A stretch of DNA of 62,124 bases. It comes from an uncultured Pseudomonadota bacterium (GTDB lineage: Bacteria > Pseudomonadota > Gammaproteobacteria > Methylococcales > Methylomonadaceae). Below are positions 37,217-45,630 of the stretch, piece by piece. Where the stretch lies: assembly GCA_903875455.1 (NCBI GenBank), contig CAIQWF010000021.1, positions 1-62,124 of the forward strand, read 5' to 3'. Made by a program: the position numbers and the translations under genes. The notes beneath the pieces were generated by a model. It saw nothing but the letters and a program-made list of their open reading frames with translations. It searched no databases and was not told the origin of the DNA. Numbering within the stretch: position 1 is the first letter of the stretch; each line of letters begins with the position of its first letter.

Positions 37217-37464
37217 CATCATTATTGGTGTCGTAGTTAATGACGACATTGCCACCATTAACATTACCTTCAACATAAACACTTGTATCAATATCACTGT
37301 TTTGATTGCTGATGCTATCGGCAAACCGCTCGCCCTCAACGTTGCCAGCCTGGTTTTCAATCTCTAATTCAGACGAAGATGTTTTTTGCTCATAAAGTTG
37401 TTTTTGTTTGTGGCTAAAGGTACATTTTATAAAACCAGCACCATTGGTTAATAACCCCGCATCC
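37217..37464 (-). pseudogene. Gene remnant cut by the IS3 fragment
   Basis: On the minus strand a stop-free stretch encodes KQKQLYEQKTSSSELEIE, then NQAGNVEGERFADSISNQ and DTSVYVEGNVNGGNVVINY, and runs into the IS3 end. The composition (Asn, Gly and Ser with alternating hydrophobic residues) is that of real protein rather than noise. No in-frame ATG is seen, and it overlaps the end of the secreted-protein gene in another frame. It may be a severed downstream gene or a frameshifted extension of that gene. Confidence 0.4.
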
Positions 37465-38017
37465 AGCCTCTATCCGTCAAGATCACATAATCCCCCAACG
37501 CCAGTAAATTAGCCACTCCAGCCAATGTATTCACATCATAACCGGCATTATTTTTCACCAACTCCCACGTTGCGCGGGTAAACGAAAACACCTTGGCTGT
37601 GGCCTGATACTTACCTTTATCATTCTGCGTTCTGACAATCACCCGCAATTTGCTCACATCCTCATGCCCTGCAAACACTGCCGCAATAATCCGCGCTGCG
37701 GTGTTATCCAACGCCTGACGCTGACTGGAATTTTTAGACAACTCTACCCAGTTTAAATTTACTAAAATTTTCACTTCTCCAGGCGTGGCGATTTCACCAT
37801 CCATCGCCCGAATCCCGTTAATCAGTTCAATTTTTTCAATCGCCGCACCTTCTCGCGGCAGTTTTTTAATCGTCGCAGTCAGCTTATCTGCCAAAGGCGC
37901 GGCTACTGGAGTTTCTGTGCCTTTCTCCTCTTTACAGCCCAAACCTAAAAAATCGGCCTGCACTACGTTGCTGCTGAGTAAGCCGATTAATAATGCCGAA
38001 AATACTAAATTTTTCAT
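37448..38017 (-). CDS. Secreted protein of unknown function
   Basis: 189 residues from the ATG at 38017 (GGAGTG ribosome site 6 bases before). An upstream extension to 38125 would overlap the asparagine synthetase homologue and is unlikely. The signal peptide is MKNLVFSALLIGLLSSNVVQ, with cleavage near QA-DF. The mature part is mixed alpha/beta (VKILVNLNWVELSKN, TAKVFSFTRATWELV). I recognise no family. It lies at the end of the asparagine-synthetase operon, 1 bp beyond the preceding stop. Confidence 0.65.
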   Translation of the reverse strand: MKNLVFSALLIGLLSSNVVQADFLGLGCKEEKGTETPVAAPLADKLTATIKKLPREGAAIEKIELINGIRAMDGEIATPGEVKILVNLNWVELSKNSSQRQALDNTAARIIAAVFAGHEDVSKLRVIVRTQNDKGKYQATAKVFSFTRATWELVKNNAGYDVNTLAGVANLLALGDYVILTDRGWMRGY

Positions 38018-38018
38018 C

Positions 38019-39731
38019 TTACACTCCATCCGAAATGTTGTGAGCTTGCATCCACAATTCCAGGGATAACAAGAGCCATAACCGGTCACCATAATAGGGG
38101 CGAATGCCGCCGCCTTTAAAGGCAATCAGGTTTTCTAATGCTTTGCGTTGCACAAGTCTGGCAATTTTGGCATCTTTCGCCAGCAAGACTTGTTGGGTAA
38201 ATTTTTTCAAATCCTTGCCAAACCAGTAATGCACCGGCACTAACATCCCTGATTTAGGCCGTGCAATAATCGCTTGCGGCACAATATCGGCTACCGCCTG
38301 TTTCAGCACATATTTTTCAACGGAGCCTTTTAGTTTCAACGACGACGGCAAACTAAACGCCAGCTCAGTCAGGCGGCGGTCAAACAGTGGCGAACGCACG
38401 GCAAGTCCTGCCGCCGAAGACGCTTTTAACACTTTCGGCAAAATTTGCGCCGCCCCTTTCAGGCGTAAGTTAATGTGCATCAGCCGATGCAGATAGGAAT
38501 GGAAATGCTCATCTTGCAGAAACGGCCTCAGCAGTTTAGCCGTGCCGGGAGCCTGTTTTATCGCCTGGCGAAAATCGGCGGATAACAATTGCGGCAGATG
38601 CTCATAGCCTTTGTTATACGAGCGCAAATACATTTCTTCACGGGAAAACTCATTCATGCCGTAAGCTTCGTAAGCCATAATCGGCAAGTTTTTTGGCCCT
38701 CCAAACACCGGGTCGCCGCCTTCACCGTTGAAAACCAGTTGCACTTCTTTAGCCGCTTCTTGCGCGACGATGATATTGGGCACCGTTAAAGGATCACCAA
38801 TCGGCTCGTCTAAAATTCGCGCGGTCTGAAAAAACCTGGTTTTAATCATCTCCGCAGTCACGGTAATCACCCGATGCGGAATGTTTAAATGCTTGGCCAT
38901 TAATGCGGAAAACTCCAGTTCATTGCGATATTCCGCGCCGAAGTTTAATGAATAAGCCGCAGCTAACCGCTCACCGCCAACTAGCGCACCAACCAAACTG
39001 GAATCCAGCCCGCCGGATAGCAATAATCCGGTTTTGACATTTTCTTCAAAGCGCTGCGCGACCGCCAGTTCCAAAAGCTGACGAATTTGCGCTACGGCTT
39101 CTGCCTCAGTTAATTCAGGGGCTTCATCATGCAGACGGTGATAATGCTGAGTTTCGATACCGGATTGCCGAATTGTGGCAATCGTTCCGGCATCTAATTT
39201 ACTGATACCTTGTACCGGGGTTCTGGCAAACGGGGAAAAACCGGTACTTAAAAAATCATTAACGCCGGCCGGATTTAACAGCCGCTGACAATCTTTATGC
39301 TCCATTAACGTCGCCAGCCGGTCGGCTAATACCACGCTGTGCGGTGTTTCCAAAATATAAACCGGACGTTCGCCAATGGCATCGCGTACCGCCAATAACT
39401 TACCCTCTATCAACATAACGATAGAGAAAAAGCCATCCAGATAATTGGGAAAATTCAGTCCATGTTGCAGATAAAGCTGTTGCAATAACAATGCGAGTTT
39501 TTCTGCTTGCGTTAGCTCTTGCGGAAATGCTTGGGTTAAGCAAGCGAATTCAAATAATTTTCCCGAAAACACCCCGACACAACTTTTATCGGGTGTGGCA
39601 AATAATCCACTGTGTTCACCGATGTCGGCAGCGCCAGACTGAAAGGCAAACGAGACATTTTGTTGCTGTAACGTTTGCCAGCCATGCGAAGATTCTGGGG
39701 CATTGCCCAGATAAACCTGAAATTGACTCAT
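38019..39731 (-). CDS. Asparagine synthetase homologue B (570 aa)
   Basis: A full-length AsnB-like protein. The N-terminal glutaminase-like domain (about 1-190) has DGFFSIVML and AVRDAIGERPVYI, and the synthetase domain has the ATP-pyrophosphatase loop LLSGGLDSSLVGAL (about 230) and FNGEGGDPVFGG. The catalytic Cys-2 is missing (the start is Met-Ser-Gln), so it cannot release ammonia from glutamine in the usual way. Such homologues often join amines and carboxylates in natural-product or cell-surface pathways. It overlaps the zinc-ribbon gene by one base (stop/start), so the operon is tight. Confidence 0.88.
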   Translation of the reverse strand: MSQFQVYLGNAPESSHGWQTLQQQNVSFAFQSGAADIGEHSGLFATPDKSCVGVFSGKLFEFACLTQAFPQELTQAEKLALLLQQLYLQHGLNFPNYLDGFFSIVMLIEGKLLAVRDAIGERPVYILETPHSVVLADRLATLMEHKDCQRLLNPAGVNDFLSTGFSPFARTPVQGISKLDAGTIATIRQSGIETQHYHRLHDEAPELTEAEAVAQIRQLLELAVAQRFEENVKTGLLLSGGLDSSLVGALVGGERLAAAYSLNFGAEYRNELEFSALMAKHLNIPHRVITVTAEMIKTRFFQTARILDEPIGDPLTVPNIIVAQEAAKEVQLVFNGEGGDPVFGGPKNLPIMAYEAYGMNEFSREEMYLRSYNKGYEHLPQLLSADFRQAIKQAPGTAKLLRPFLQDEHFHSYLHRLMHINLRLKGAAQILPKVLKASSAAGLAVRSPLFDRRLTELAFSLPSSLKLKGSVEKYVLKQAVADIVPQAIIARPKSGMLVPVHYWFGKDLKKFTQQVLLAKDAKIARLVQRKALENLIAFKGGGIRPYYGDRLWLLLSLELWMQAHNISDGV

Positions 39732-40714
39732 TAGCCGTATCCATCACTATGGTGAGTTGCAGCACTCAGCAATTGCACTTGGTCTAAAGCCACCGCTTCA
39801 TTAATTGCCGCCCCGCATAGCGCCACCAAGGTTGCAGGTTTAAACAAGGAAATTTCGGCGATTTCCCTGGTTATGCCGGTGGGGCCGGTTTGTTTTTTGG
39901 TCATCGCTTGGAATAGCTTTTTCTTCTGTCCCAGATTTAAGCCCAAATCAATCATCTGGTAATGCTGGCCGTCGCCAAACCATTTCGGCTCGGTTTTCAT
40001 CTTGCGGACAAAAACCTGTCCTTCCGCCGAGTAATCGTGCAGCAAAAAAACTTTCAGATTCGGATTTTGTTTCAGCCGCCGCAGCATGTCTTCATAAATG
40101 CCCTGCGGATAGCCTTTGCCGCCCAACACCGGGCAGGAATAGTGAAAATGAAACAGATTGCTTAAGAAAAAATCTACCGTTTCATTTTTGTCGCAAATCA
40201 ATACCCGGTCGAATGACACATCATCCAAATTGTTGCTGTTTTGGCTGCTGTCTTGAAATTTTCCCGGCTTAATTAATTTAGGATTAGGATTTAGTAATAA
40301 CCACTTGTTAATTAGCGCATTCAGCCCCTTAAGGGTTTTCGCAGACTTGCTTTTGATGCCCCAAAACACCAAACCAGCAAGGCCGCTAAAAAACGCTGCC
40401 GGAATAAAAAAGCCACCGTTGCGAAACGCAGACAGCAACATCACAATAAACAATAGAAACAACAGGATTGAAACAATTCCGCTCCAATGCACTCTTTTGC
40501 GAAATTTGCGCTGTAACTGATATTCCAGCTGTTCTTTGGAAAAATAAAAAGTGCCAGCTCCTGAAACTACATCTTCAGCCATTTTTAGCTGCATATCAGT
40601 CAAGCCGTCAACCGCAGGATCTGTGACAAATGGATGTGAGCAGCCAGGACATTTCCCGCCGTTAGCATCCCGATCCTTTTTCCTGGCATCCACCCTGCAA
40701 TTTACGCACTTCAT
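39731..40714 (-). CDS. Zinc-ribbon / two-TM / Toprim-like protein
   Basis: 327 residues. The N-terminal zinc ribbon has CVNC (about 3-6) and CPGC (about 23-26). Two membrane segments follow (about 78-97 and 102-118). The C-terminal half has the pattern of a Spo11/TopoVI-A-like Toprim fold: DRVLICDKNETVDFFL, then GGKGYPQGIYEDMLRRL, then VFLLHDYSAEG. The Glu is replaced (DKNE) and the DxD is altered, so nuclease activity is uncertain. It sits between two asparagine synthetase homologues, 3 bp after one and overlapping the other. The role is unknown. Confidence 0.65.
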   Translation of the reverse strand: MKCVNCRVDARKKDRDANGGKCPGCSHPFVTDPAVDGLTDMQLKMAEDVVSGAGTFYFSKEQLEYQLQRKFRKRVHWSGIVSILLFLLFIVMLLSAFRNGGFFIPAAFFSGLAGLVFWGIKSKSAKTLKGLNALINKWLLLNPNPKLIKPGKFQDSSQNSNNLDDVSFDRVLICDKNETVDFFLSNLFHFHYSCPVLGGKGYPQGIYEDMLRRLKQNPNLKVFLLHDYSAEGQVFVRKMKTEPKWFGDGQHYQMIDLGLNLGQKKKLFQAMTKKQTGPTGITREIAEISLFKPATLVALCGAAINEAVALDQVQLLSAATHHSDGYG

Positions 40715-40717
40715 GAT

Positions 40718-42130
40718 TTACCTCGGCAAACTTGCAAACCAGCATTCTAAAACACATAGCATCCAAAGCCTATCCCCCCAGCGCCTGCCGCGCCCGTCGC
40801 GAGTCCCTAGTTCGTGGCGTTTAATGGCTTTCACCGTGGCAGGATTTAATAATTGTGACCGCAGCAACCGCCGTTCATTTAACCAATATCCGGCCAACGG
40901 CATTAACCCGCGTTTAAACCAGCGGCTGGTTGGAACTCCCATCCCCTGTTTGCGCCGGTCAATCACCGCTTCTGGCAAATATTGCTGCGCTAACAATTTT
41001 AATAACACTTTCGTTTCGGTTGCGGACATTTTCAATGAATTCGGCAAAGCCATACTTAAATCTATTAAATCAGGGTGAAAAAACGGCTGTTGCAATTGTA
41101 AAGACCAGATTTTCGCCATCGTGTTGATTCTAGGCAATATATGCTGCATCCCTTTTAATTGTAAATCCACCCAGCGTAACTGATTACAAAAGTCACCGGA
41201 AGGAGAACTCAGAAACGCTTGTTGAATCGGTTGCGTTAAATCGCGGTTATCCTCCAACTGCTGCCGCAACGGCTCGGAAATTAGGAGCGGCCAATCTTCG
41301 CTGAATTTATGAAAACTCTCTAAATAGCCGTGCTCACGCTGATAACTGGAATCTGAATAAAACTCCCGCATTAACATCGGTTTCATAGACCACGAGCCGA
41401 ATAACTGATCGCCGCCTTCGCCGGTTAAAACTTTAGACTGTGAAGTTTTGGCAATTTCCCGAAACAGCAAATAAAACGGCAAAATCACCGGATCGCCTAA
41501 AGGCAGGTCTAATGCGGCAATCACTTTATTAAACCAATATAGCGCGTCCAGCGAACTGATGGTGATTTCCTGATAGTCTAATTTTAAATGCTGCGCGGTT
41601 AAACGGGCGGCGTAAGTGTCGGAGTTTTCATCGCTATTTACGCCTGCGAATCGGGCATGAAAGGCTTGAGTTTTTGTCTTCATTGCAACAGCGGCACTTG
41701 CCACCATTGCACTATCTAAACCGCCTGACAGCAGTAATGCTGAATTTTCGGTTTGGCTATGCCGACAAAGTTGCAACCAGAATTGTTGTTCCGGTTCAGC
41801 TACAGATTCAATTAGCGGAGTATGAAGCGGTTGCCATTGAATTGATTCGTCAGTATTCGGTAAATAACATTGCATCCCCGGCGGAACAGACAACACCCCT
41901 TGAAAAATGGTACGCGGCGCTGGCACAAAACCATAACAGAGAAAATCCCTTACACCTTGCGGGCTGGGACAATAACTCACATAACGGCCTATTTCTTTTA
42001 GGTTGTTTGTTACCTGCCAGTTATAGCCTGTAGCGGTTTTAATCGGCTGTTCCAAAAAATAAACCGGTTTAGAAGAATACGCCGCACGCGCTACTAAATG
42101 CTCATGCGGTGGTTTTTGATAATTAGCCAT
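40718..42130 (-). CDS. Asparagine synthetase homologue A (470 aa, shortened glutaminase region)
   Basis: About 470 residues from the ATG at 42130; a TTG at 42139 is possible but has no ribosome site. The N-terminal amidotransferase region is cut to about 130 residues and lacks the Cys nucleophile. The synthetase domain is intact, with LLLSGGLDSAMVASA (about 140) and VLTGEGGDQLFGSW. It shares DLPLGDPVILPFYLL with homologue B (DEPIGDPLTVPN). It is the first gene of the four-gene operon. An independent ammonia or amine source would be required for amide formation. Confidence 0.87.
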   Translation of the reverse strand: MANYQKPPHEHLVARAAYSSKPVYFLEQPIKTATGYNWQVTNNLKEIGRYVSYCPSPQGVRDFLCYGFVPAPRTIFQGVLSVPPGMQCYLPNTDESIQWQPLHTPLIESVAEPEQQFWLQLCRHSQTENSALLLSGGLDSAMVASAAVAMKTKTQAFHARFAGVNSDENSDTYAARLTAQHLKLDYQEITISSLDALYWFNKVIAALDLPLGDPVILPFYLLFREIAKTSQSKVLTGEGGDQLFGSWSMKPMLMREFYSDSSYQREHGYLESFHKFSEDWPLLISEPLRQQLEDNRDLTQPIQQAFLSSPSGDFCNQLRWVDLQLKGMQHILPRINTMAKIWSLQLQQPFFHPDLIDLSMALPNSLKMSATETKVLLKLLAQQYLPEAVIDRRKQGMGVPTSRWFKRGLMPLAGYWLNERRLLRSQLLNPATVKAIKRHELGTRDGRGRRWGDRLWMLCVLECWFASLPR

Positions 42131-42249
42131 TCTGAACAATAGAGCTTAAAAATATTTTTGAAGAATCGACATGTGCAAAAGGCTTAAGTTTAACGGACTG
42201 CATTGGCCTTTGCCGCATTGTAAAGTTACGGATCGCGCATAAGCTCGAC

Positions 42250-42837
42250 TTAGTTTGCCCGACTACGCCAAACCGCCCACAAGGAAGAAATATTCGAGCG
42301 TTTTTCAGGTAAAATCAGGGTAATGGCGCACTCTTCAAGCGCGGCAACAACGCAGATAAAAGCGGTGATTTCAAAAGGCAAGGCCAGCTCAAACAAAAAC
42401 AACAGATAAATCGCTGCCGCCACGCAAACCGCCGCCAATTTCACCGTCCAGGTATGGTAACTGGTGAAAGAGCCAAATTTGGCAATGCCAATAACAGCAG
42501 GCAATAAATAACTGCCGACAATCAAACTGACTGAAATGTATTCCTGCTTCACCAGCTCCGGCCACAACCACCAGGCGCCGATAACAATAACGCCATAAAT
42601 CATCACATCGGCCCAGCTATCCAAAGTCGCCCCCAATTCTGTTACCTGATGGGTCAAACGTGCAACAAAACCGTCCAGCGCGTCGGTGAGAAATGAGCAG
42701 GCCAGCAACCATAAAAAGGCTTGATTGTAGCCATGCCAGGCGAGCCCTAATAAAAACGGCGCGGCGACAAACCTGAAACAGGTCAATAGATTAGGTGGCG
42801 TAAACAGCTGCTGATAGCAAAACTTGTGCGCAGTCAC
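42250..42837 (-). CDS. CDP-alcohol phosphatidyltransferase family membrane protein
   Basis: About 195 residues from GTG 42837, which overlaps the upstream stop (GTGA). The catalytic motif D-x2-DG-x2-AR-x8-G-x3-D-x3-D is complete in TDALDGFVARL through TELGATLDSWADV. The start FTPPNLLTCFRF and six hydrophobic segments fit the family. It transfers a phosphoalcohol head group from CDP-diacylglycerol or a similar donor. The exact lipid (phosphatidylglycerol-phosphate type or other) cannot be told. Coupled to the EEP hydrolase gene. Confidence 0.88.
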   Translation of the reverse strand: MTAHKFCYQQLFTPPNLLTCFRFVAAPFLLGLAWHGYNQAFLWLLACSFLTDALDGFVARLTHQVTELGATLDSWADVMIYGVIVIGAWWLWPELVKQEYISVSLIVGSYLLPAVIGIAKFGSFTSYHTWTVKLAAVCVAAAIYLLFLFELALPFEITAFICVVAALEECAITLILPEKRSNISSLWAVWRSRAN

Positions 42838-43586
42838 AATTGAAACGTTGCCAATAGCGGCGCGTGGTCTGATAACGACTGCCAAAGCGGCGATTTCAGC
42901 CGTTCACAATTGATCGGCTCCAGACCGCGATAATAAATTCTGTCCATCGGCAACAACGGCAGCCACACCGGAAAAGTGCGGGCGTGTGAGCCGTGCAACG
43001 TTTGAAAGACTTCTTTCAGTTGTAAATGCTGAGAAAACTGCCGGGCTATTTTTCCCTGCCAATCGTTGAAATCACCGGCGATAATCAACGGTAGATTGGC
43101 TGGGACATGGGATTCAATGCGCTGACATAAGGTTTCAATCTGGCGGCGGCGTTCTTTTGCCAGCAAGCCCAGATGCAGACAAATAATATGCAGGCACTTT
43201 TCACTATCTGGCAAACAGAGTACGCCGTGCAACAGGCTGCGACTGGCCCAGAGATAAGGGGAGACGTTAATATTTTCCCATTCGGCTAAAGGAAATTTGC
43301 TGATAATAGCATTGCCGTGATCGCCCTGACGATAAACCGCATTTTTGCCATAAGCGTGATGCTGCCAGAGATTGTGAGCAATAAATTCGGTTTGATTAGG
43401 TTTGGGCCAGTTCAGAATTGTTGCTTCGTGTTGCAGATGTTGGCCCTGTATTTCCTGCAAACACATGACATCGGCATTGACGTCATTCAAGGCTTTGCGG
43501 AGGGGATGCAGGATAAAACGCCGGTTGCCGACATTAAAGCCTTTGTGAATGTTATAAGTCAGCAGCCGAAATTGGCGGTTTTTCAT
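42834..43586 (-). CDS. Endonuclease/exonuclease/phosphatase-family hydrolase
   Basis: 250 residues with all EEP landmarks: LTYNIHKGFN near the start, VMCLQEIQG, a central LHLGLLAKERRRQ, AGDFNDWQG and SDHAPLLATF at the end. The group resembles E. coli YbhP, which neighbours a cardiolipin synthase. Coupling here to a CDP-alcohol phosphotransferase likewise suggests a phospholipid-linked task rather than DNA repair (inference). Confidence 0.87.
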   Translation of the reverse strand: MKNRQFRLLTYNIHKGFNVGNRRFILHPLRKALNDVNADVMCLQEIQGQHLQHEATILNWPKPNQTEFIAHNLWQHHAYGKNAVYRQGDHGNAIISKFPLAEWENINVSPYLWASRSLLHGVLCLPDSEKCLHIICLHLGLLAKERRRQIETLCQRIESHVPANLPLIIAGDFNDWQGKIARQFSQHLQLKEVFQTLHGSHARTFPVWLPLLPMDRIYYRGLEPINCERLKSPLWQSLSDHAPLLATFQL

Positions 43587-43653
43587 CAGCGGATATTGAC
43601 GGGATGCGACTGGAGTTCAAACAGGGTTTTGAACTCCAGATTGAGCGAAAAAG

Positions 43654-44529
43654 TTATTGATTGTTTTCCAAAGCGGCAATCCGTTCTGCCAACGGTGGAT
43701 GACTCATGAACAAACGCATGGCTCCGCCGCCGTTAATCCCGAACGCAGCTAACTGTCCGGGTAAATCCGCTGGTTCATGCGCACGTTGCAACGCCCGCAA
43801 CGCGCTGACCATTTTTGCCCGTCCGGCTAATTTTGCGCCGCCGGCATCGGCTCTAAATTCCCGATAACGCGAGAACCACATCACCAGCATCGAAGCCAGA
43901 ATTCCCAGCACGATTTGCGCCAGAAACTGCACAATATAATAAGCCGGGCCATTGCCGCGTTCGGTTTTGAATACCGCTTTATCCACCACATAGCCGATGA
44001 TGGTGGCGAAGAAATAGACAAAGGTGTTCACCACGCCTTGCATTAACGCCATTGTCACCATATCGCCGTTGGCAACGTGACTCATTTCGTGGCCGATAAC
44101 GGCTTCCACTTCATCCGCGTTCATGGCTTGCAACAAGCCGGTGCTGACTGCGACCAGCGAGCTGTTTTTGCTCATTCCGGTAGCAAAAGCGTTAATTTCA
44201 GCCGCCGGGAAAATTCCCACCTCCGGCATATCAATTCCGGCTTGCTGCGCTTGTCTTCTGACAACTTCAAGTAGCCATTGTTCATCCTGATTGCGCGGGT
44301 GCTCGATAACCTGTACCCCCATCGCTCTTTTGGCTGTCCATTTCGACATCGCCAGAGAAATCACCGAGCCGGTCATGCCGATAATTGCCGACATAAAAAG
44401 CAAGGCGGTTAAATCCAGACCTGTGCCTTCTACGTTAAGTACTCCGCCTAAACCCAACACGCTAAACACCACGCTGATAACCAGCATAATAGCAATGTTG
44501 GTGGCGATAAAAAGAAGAATCCGCATCAT
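43654..44529 (-). CDS. htpX: Membrane zinc metalloprotease HtpX
   Basis: 291 residues. The catalytic site HEMSH lies in AVIGHEMSHVANGDM, with a Glu ligand in RYREFRADAGGAKL. Four hydrophobic segments flank the catalytic domain. The C-terminal MSHPPLAERIAAL is typical. It degrades misfolded inner-membrane proteins. The length matches E. coli HtpX (293). Confidence 0.96.
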   Translation of the reverse strand: MMRILLFIATNIAIMLVISVVFSVLGLGGVLNVEGTGLDLTALLFMSAIIGMTGSVISLAMSKWTAKRAMGVQVIEHPRNQDEQWLLEVVRRQAQQAGIDMPEVGIFPAAEINAFATGMSKNSSLVAVSTGLLQAMNADEVEAVIGHEMSHVANGDMVTMALMQGVVNTFVYFFATIIGYVVDKAVFKTERGNGPAYYIVQFLAQIVLGILASMLVMWFSRYREFRADAGGAKLAGRAKMVSALRALQRAHEPADLPGQLAAFGINGGGAMRLFMSHPPLAERIAALENNQ

Positions 44530-44626
44530 GATTGCACCTGATTTGTTAAATTAATGATATTGCCAATATGCGCTTGAGGCCGGGTAAATTCAAGTTTTAT
44601 TCGGGGAAATAAAATCCAGCCCTGAG

Positions 44627-45112
44627 TCAGTTCCACTTCCGGCAGTCCATTTCCAAAAATAATGCCGGAACATTGGTTTTATTCTCGCCCATCGTCCTCA
44701 TGCCCGGCACAGCCTGAGCATCACCACAAACCCAGGCGATAGGACTGGTCGGGCTGCCATCAACCACCGCCGGCCTAAAACTGAGAATTTTTCCTTTCAC
44801 ATTGGCATTGATGCGATTACCTAAATGCACATGAATCGCGCCTTGTGCCACTTCCACTTCCGTCACATAATTGCCGATTAAATAACTGGATTTCGGCAAA
44901 CCGGCCTGGGCGTTATCAAGCGGAAATGTATGGGATTTTAGATAATAGTCGTTAATGTTCTTTTTAAGGCTGTTGGCAATTTCCACGGCCTCGCTGATTT
45001 GCGCCCTGATGACCCGACTTTGATAACTGGGCAATGCCATGCTTGCCAAAATGCCGATAATCGCCACCACAATCATTAACTCAATCAGCGTAAATGCCTG
45101 TTGTTTTTTCAT
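44627..45112 (-). CDS. Type IV pilin-like protein 1
   Basis: About 161 residues from the ATG at 45112, giving a short leader KKQQA before the methylated Phe of FTLIELMIVVAIIGILAS. The C-terminal half has a Cys pair (WVCGDAQ and LEMDCRKWN) that could close a D-loop. It is the last gene of a four-gene unit with another pilin, a PilC/GspF homologue and an atypical pilin. Confidence 0.92.
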   Translation of the reverse strand: MKKQQAFTLIELMIVVAIIGILASMALPSYQSRVIRAQISEAVEIANSLKKNINDYYLKSHTFPLDNAQAGLPKSSYLIGNYVTEVEVAQGAIHVHLGNRINANVKGKILSFRPAVVDGSPTSPIAWVCGDAQAVPGMRTMGENKTNVPALFLEMDCRKWN

Positions 45113-45126
45113 CTGAATTCTCCTGT

Positions 45127-45621
45127 CTAGCATTTCAGCCAATTTTTTTGCTGTTCTGTCAAAGTGGTTTTGTTGGTGCCTAACACTTCCAGTCTTTCGG
45201 TATCGGTGAGCGGACAGTTGCCATACAGCCAGAAAATGTAATCCCCGGGAACATTGTCAGTGCCGGACGCTTTCAAAATCACCGGACGAATGCTGACCAG
45301 CGTTTTTTGTTGCGGCTGCAATTCAATCGAGACATGAATCGCGCCGTTTTCCACCGTCATTGCAGTGACCCGATTACCGCGCAATACCTCAGGTTTGGCC
45401 AGATAAAGACTTTGATTATCTTTCGGCATGTCACCGTGATAGGCATAATAATCAGCAATGGCTTTTTTAATCGGCGAGGAAATTTCAAACACTTCCGCCA
45501 GTTTCGCCCGCGTCAGGTAATCCTGATAGGACGGAATGGCAATGGAAGCCAGAATCCCGATAATCGTCACCACCACCATCAGTTCTATCAGGGTAAAGCC
45601 GCGTTGTTTGATGATGTTCAT
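45127..45621 (-). CDS. Type IV pilin-like protein 2
   Basis: 164 residues with a classical leader and class III helix (KQRG, then [18 protein letters not shown]) and [12 protein letters not shown], as in major pilins. A Cys pair near the end (YGNCPL and WLKC) could form the D-loop. It lies 14 bp before pilin 1. It is the most pilin-like of the three and possibly the main subunit. Confidence 0.93.
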   Translation of the reverse strand: MNIIKQRGFTLIELMVVVTIIGILASIAIPSYQDYLTRAKLAEVFEISSPIKKAIADYYAYHGDMPKDNQSLYLAKPEVLRGNRVTAMTVENGAIHVSIELQPQQKTLVSIRPVILKASGTDNVPGDYIFWLYGNCPLTDTERLEVLGTNKTTLTEQQKNWLKC

Positions 45622-45630
45622 AAAAACTCC

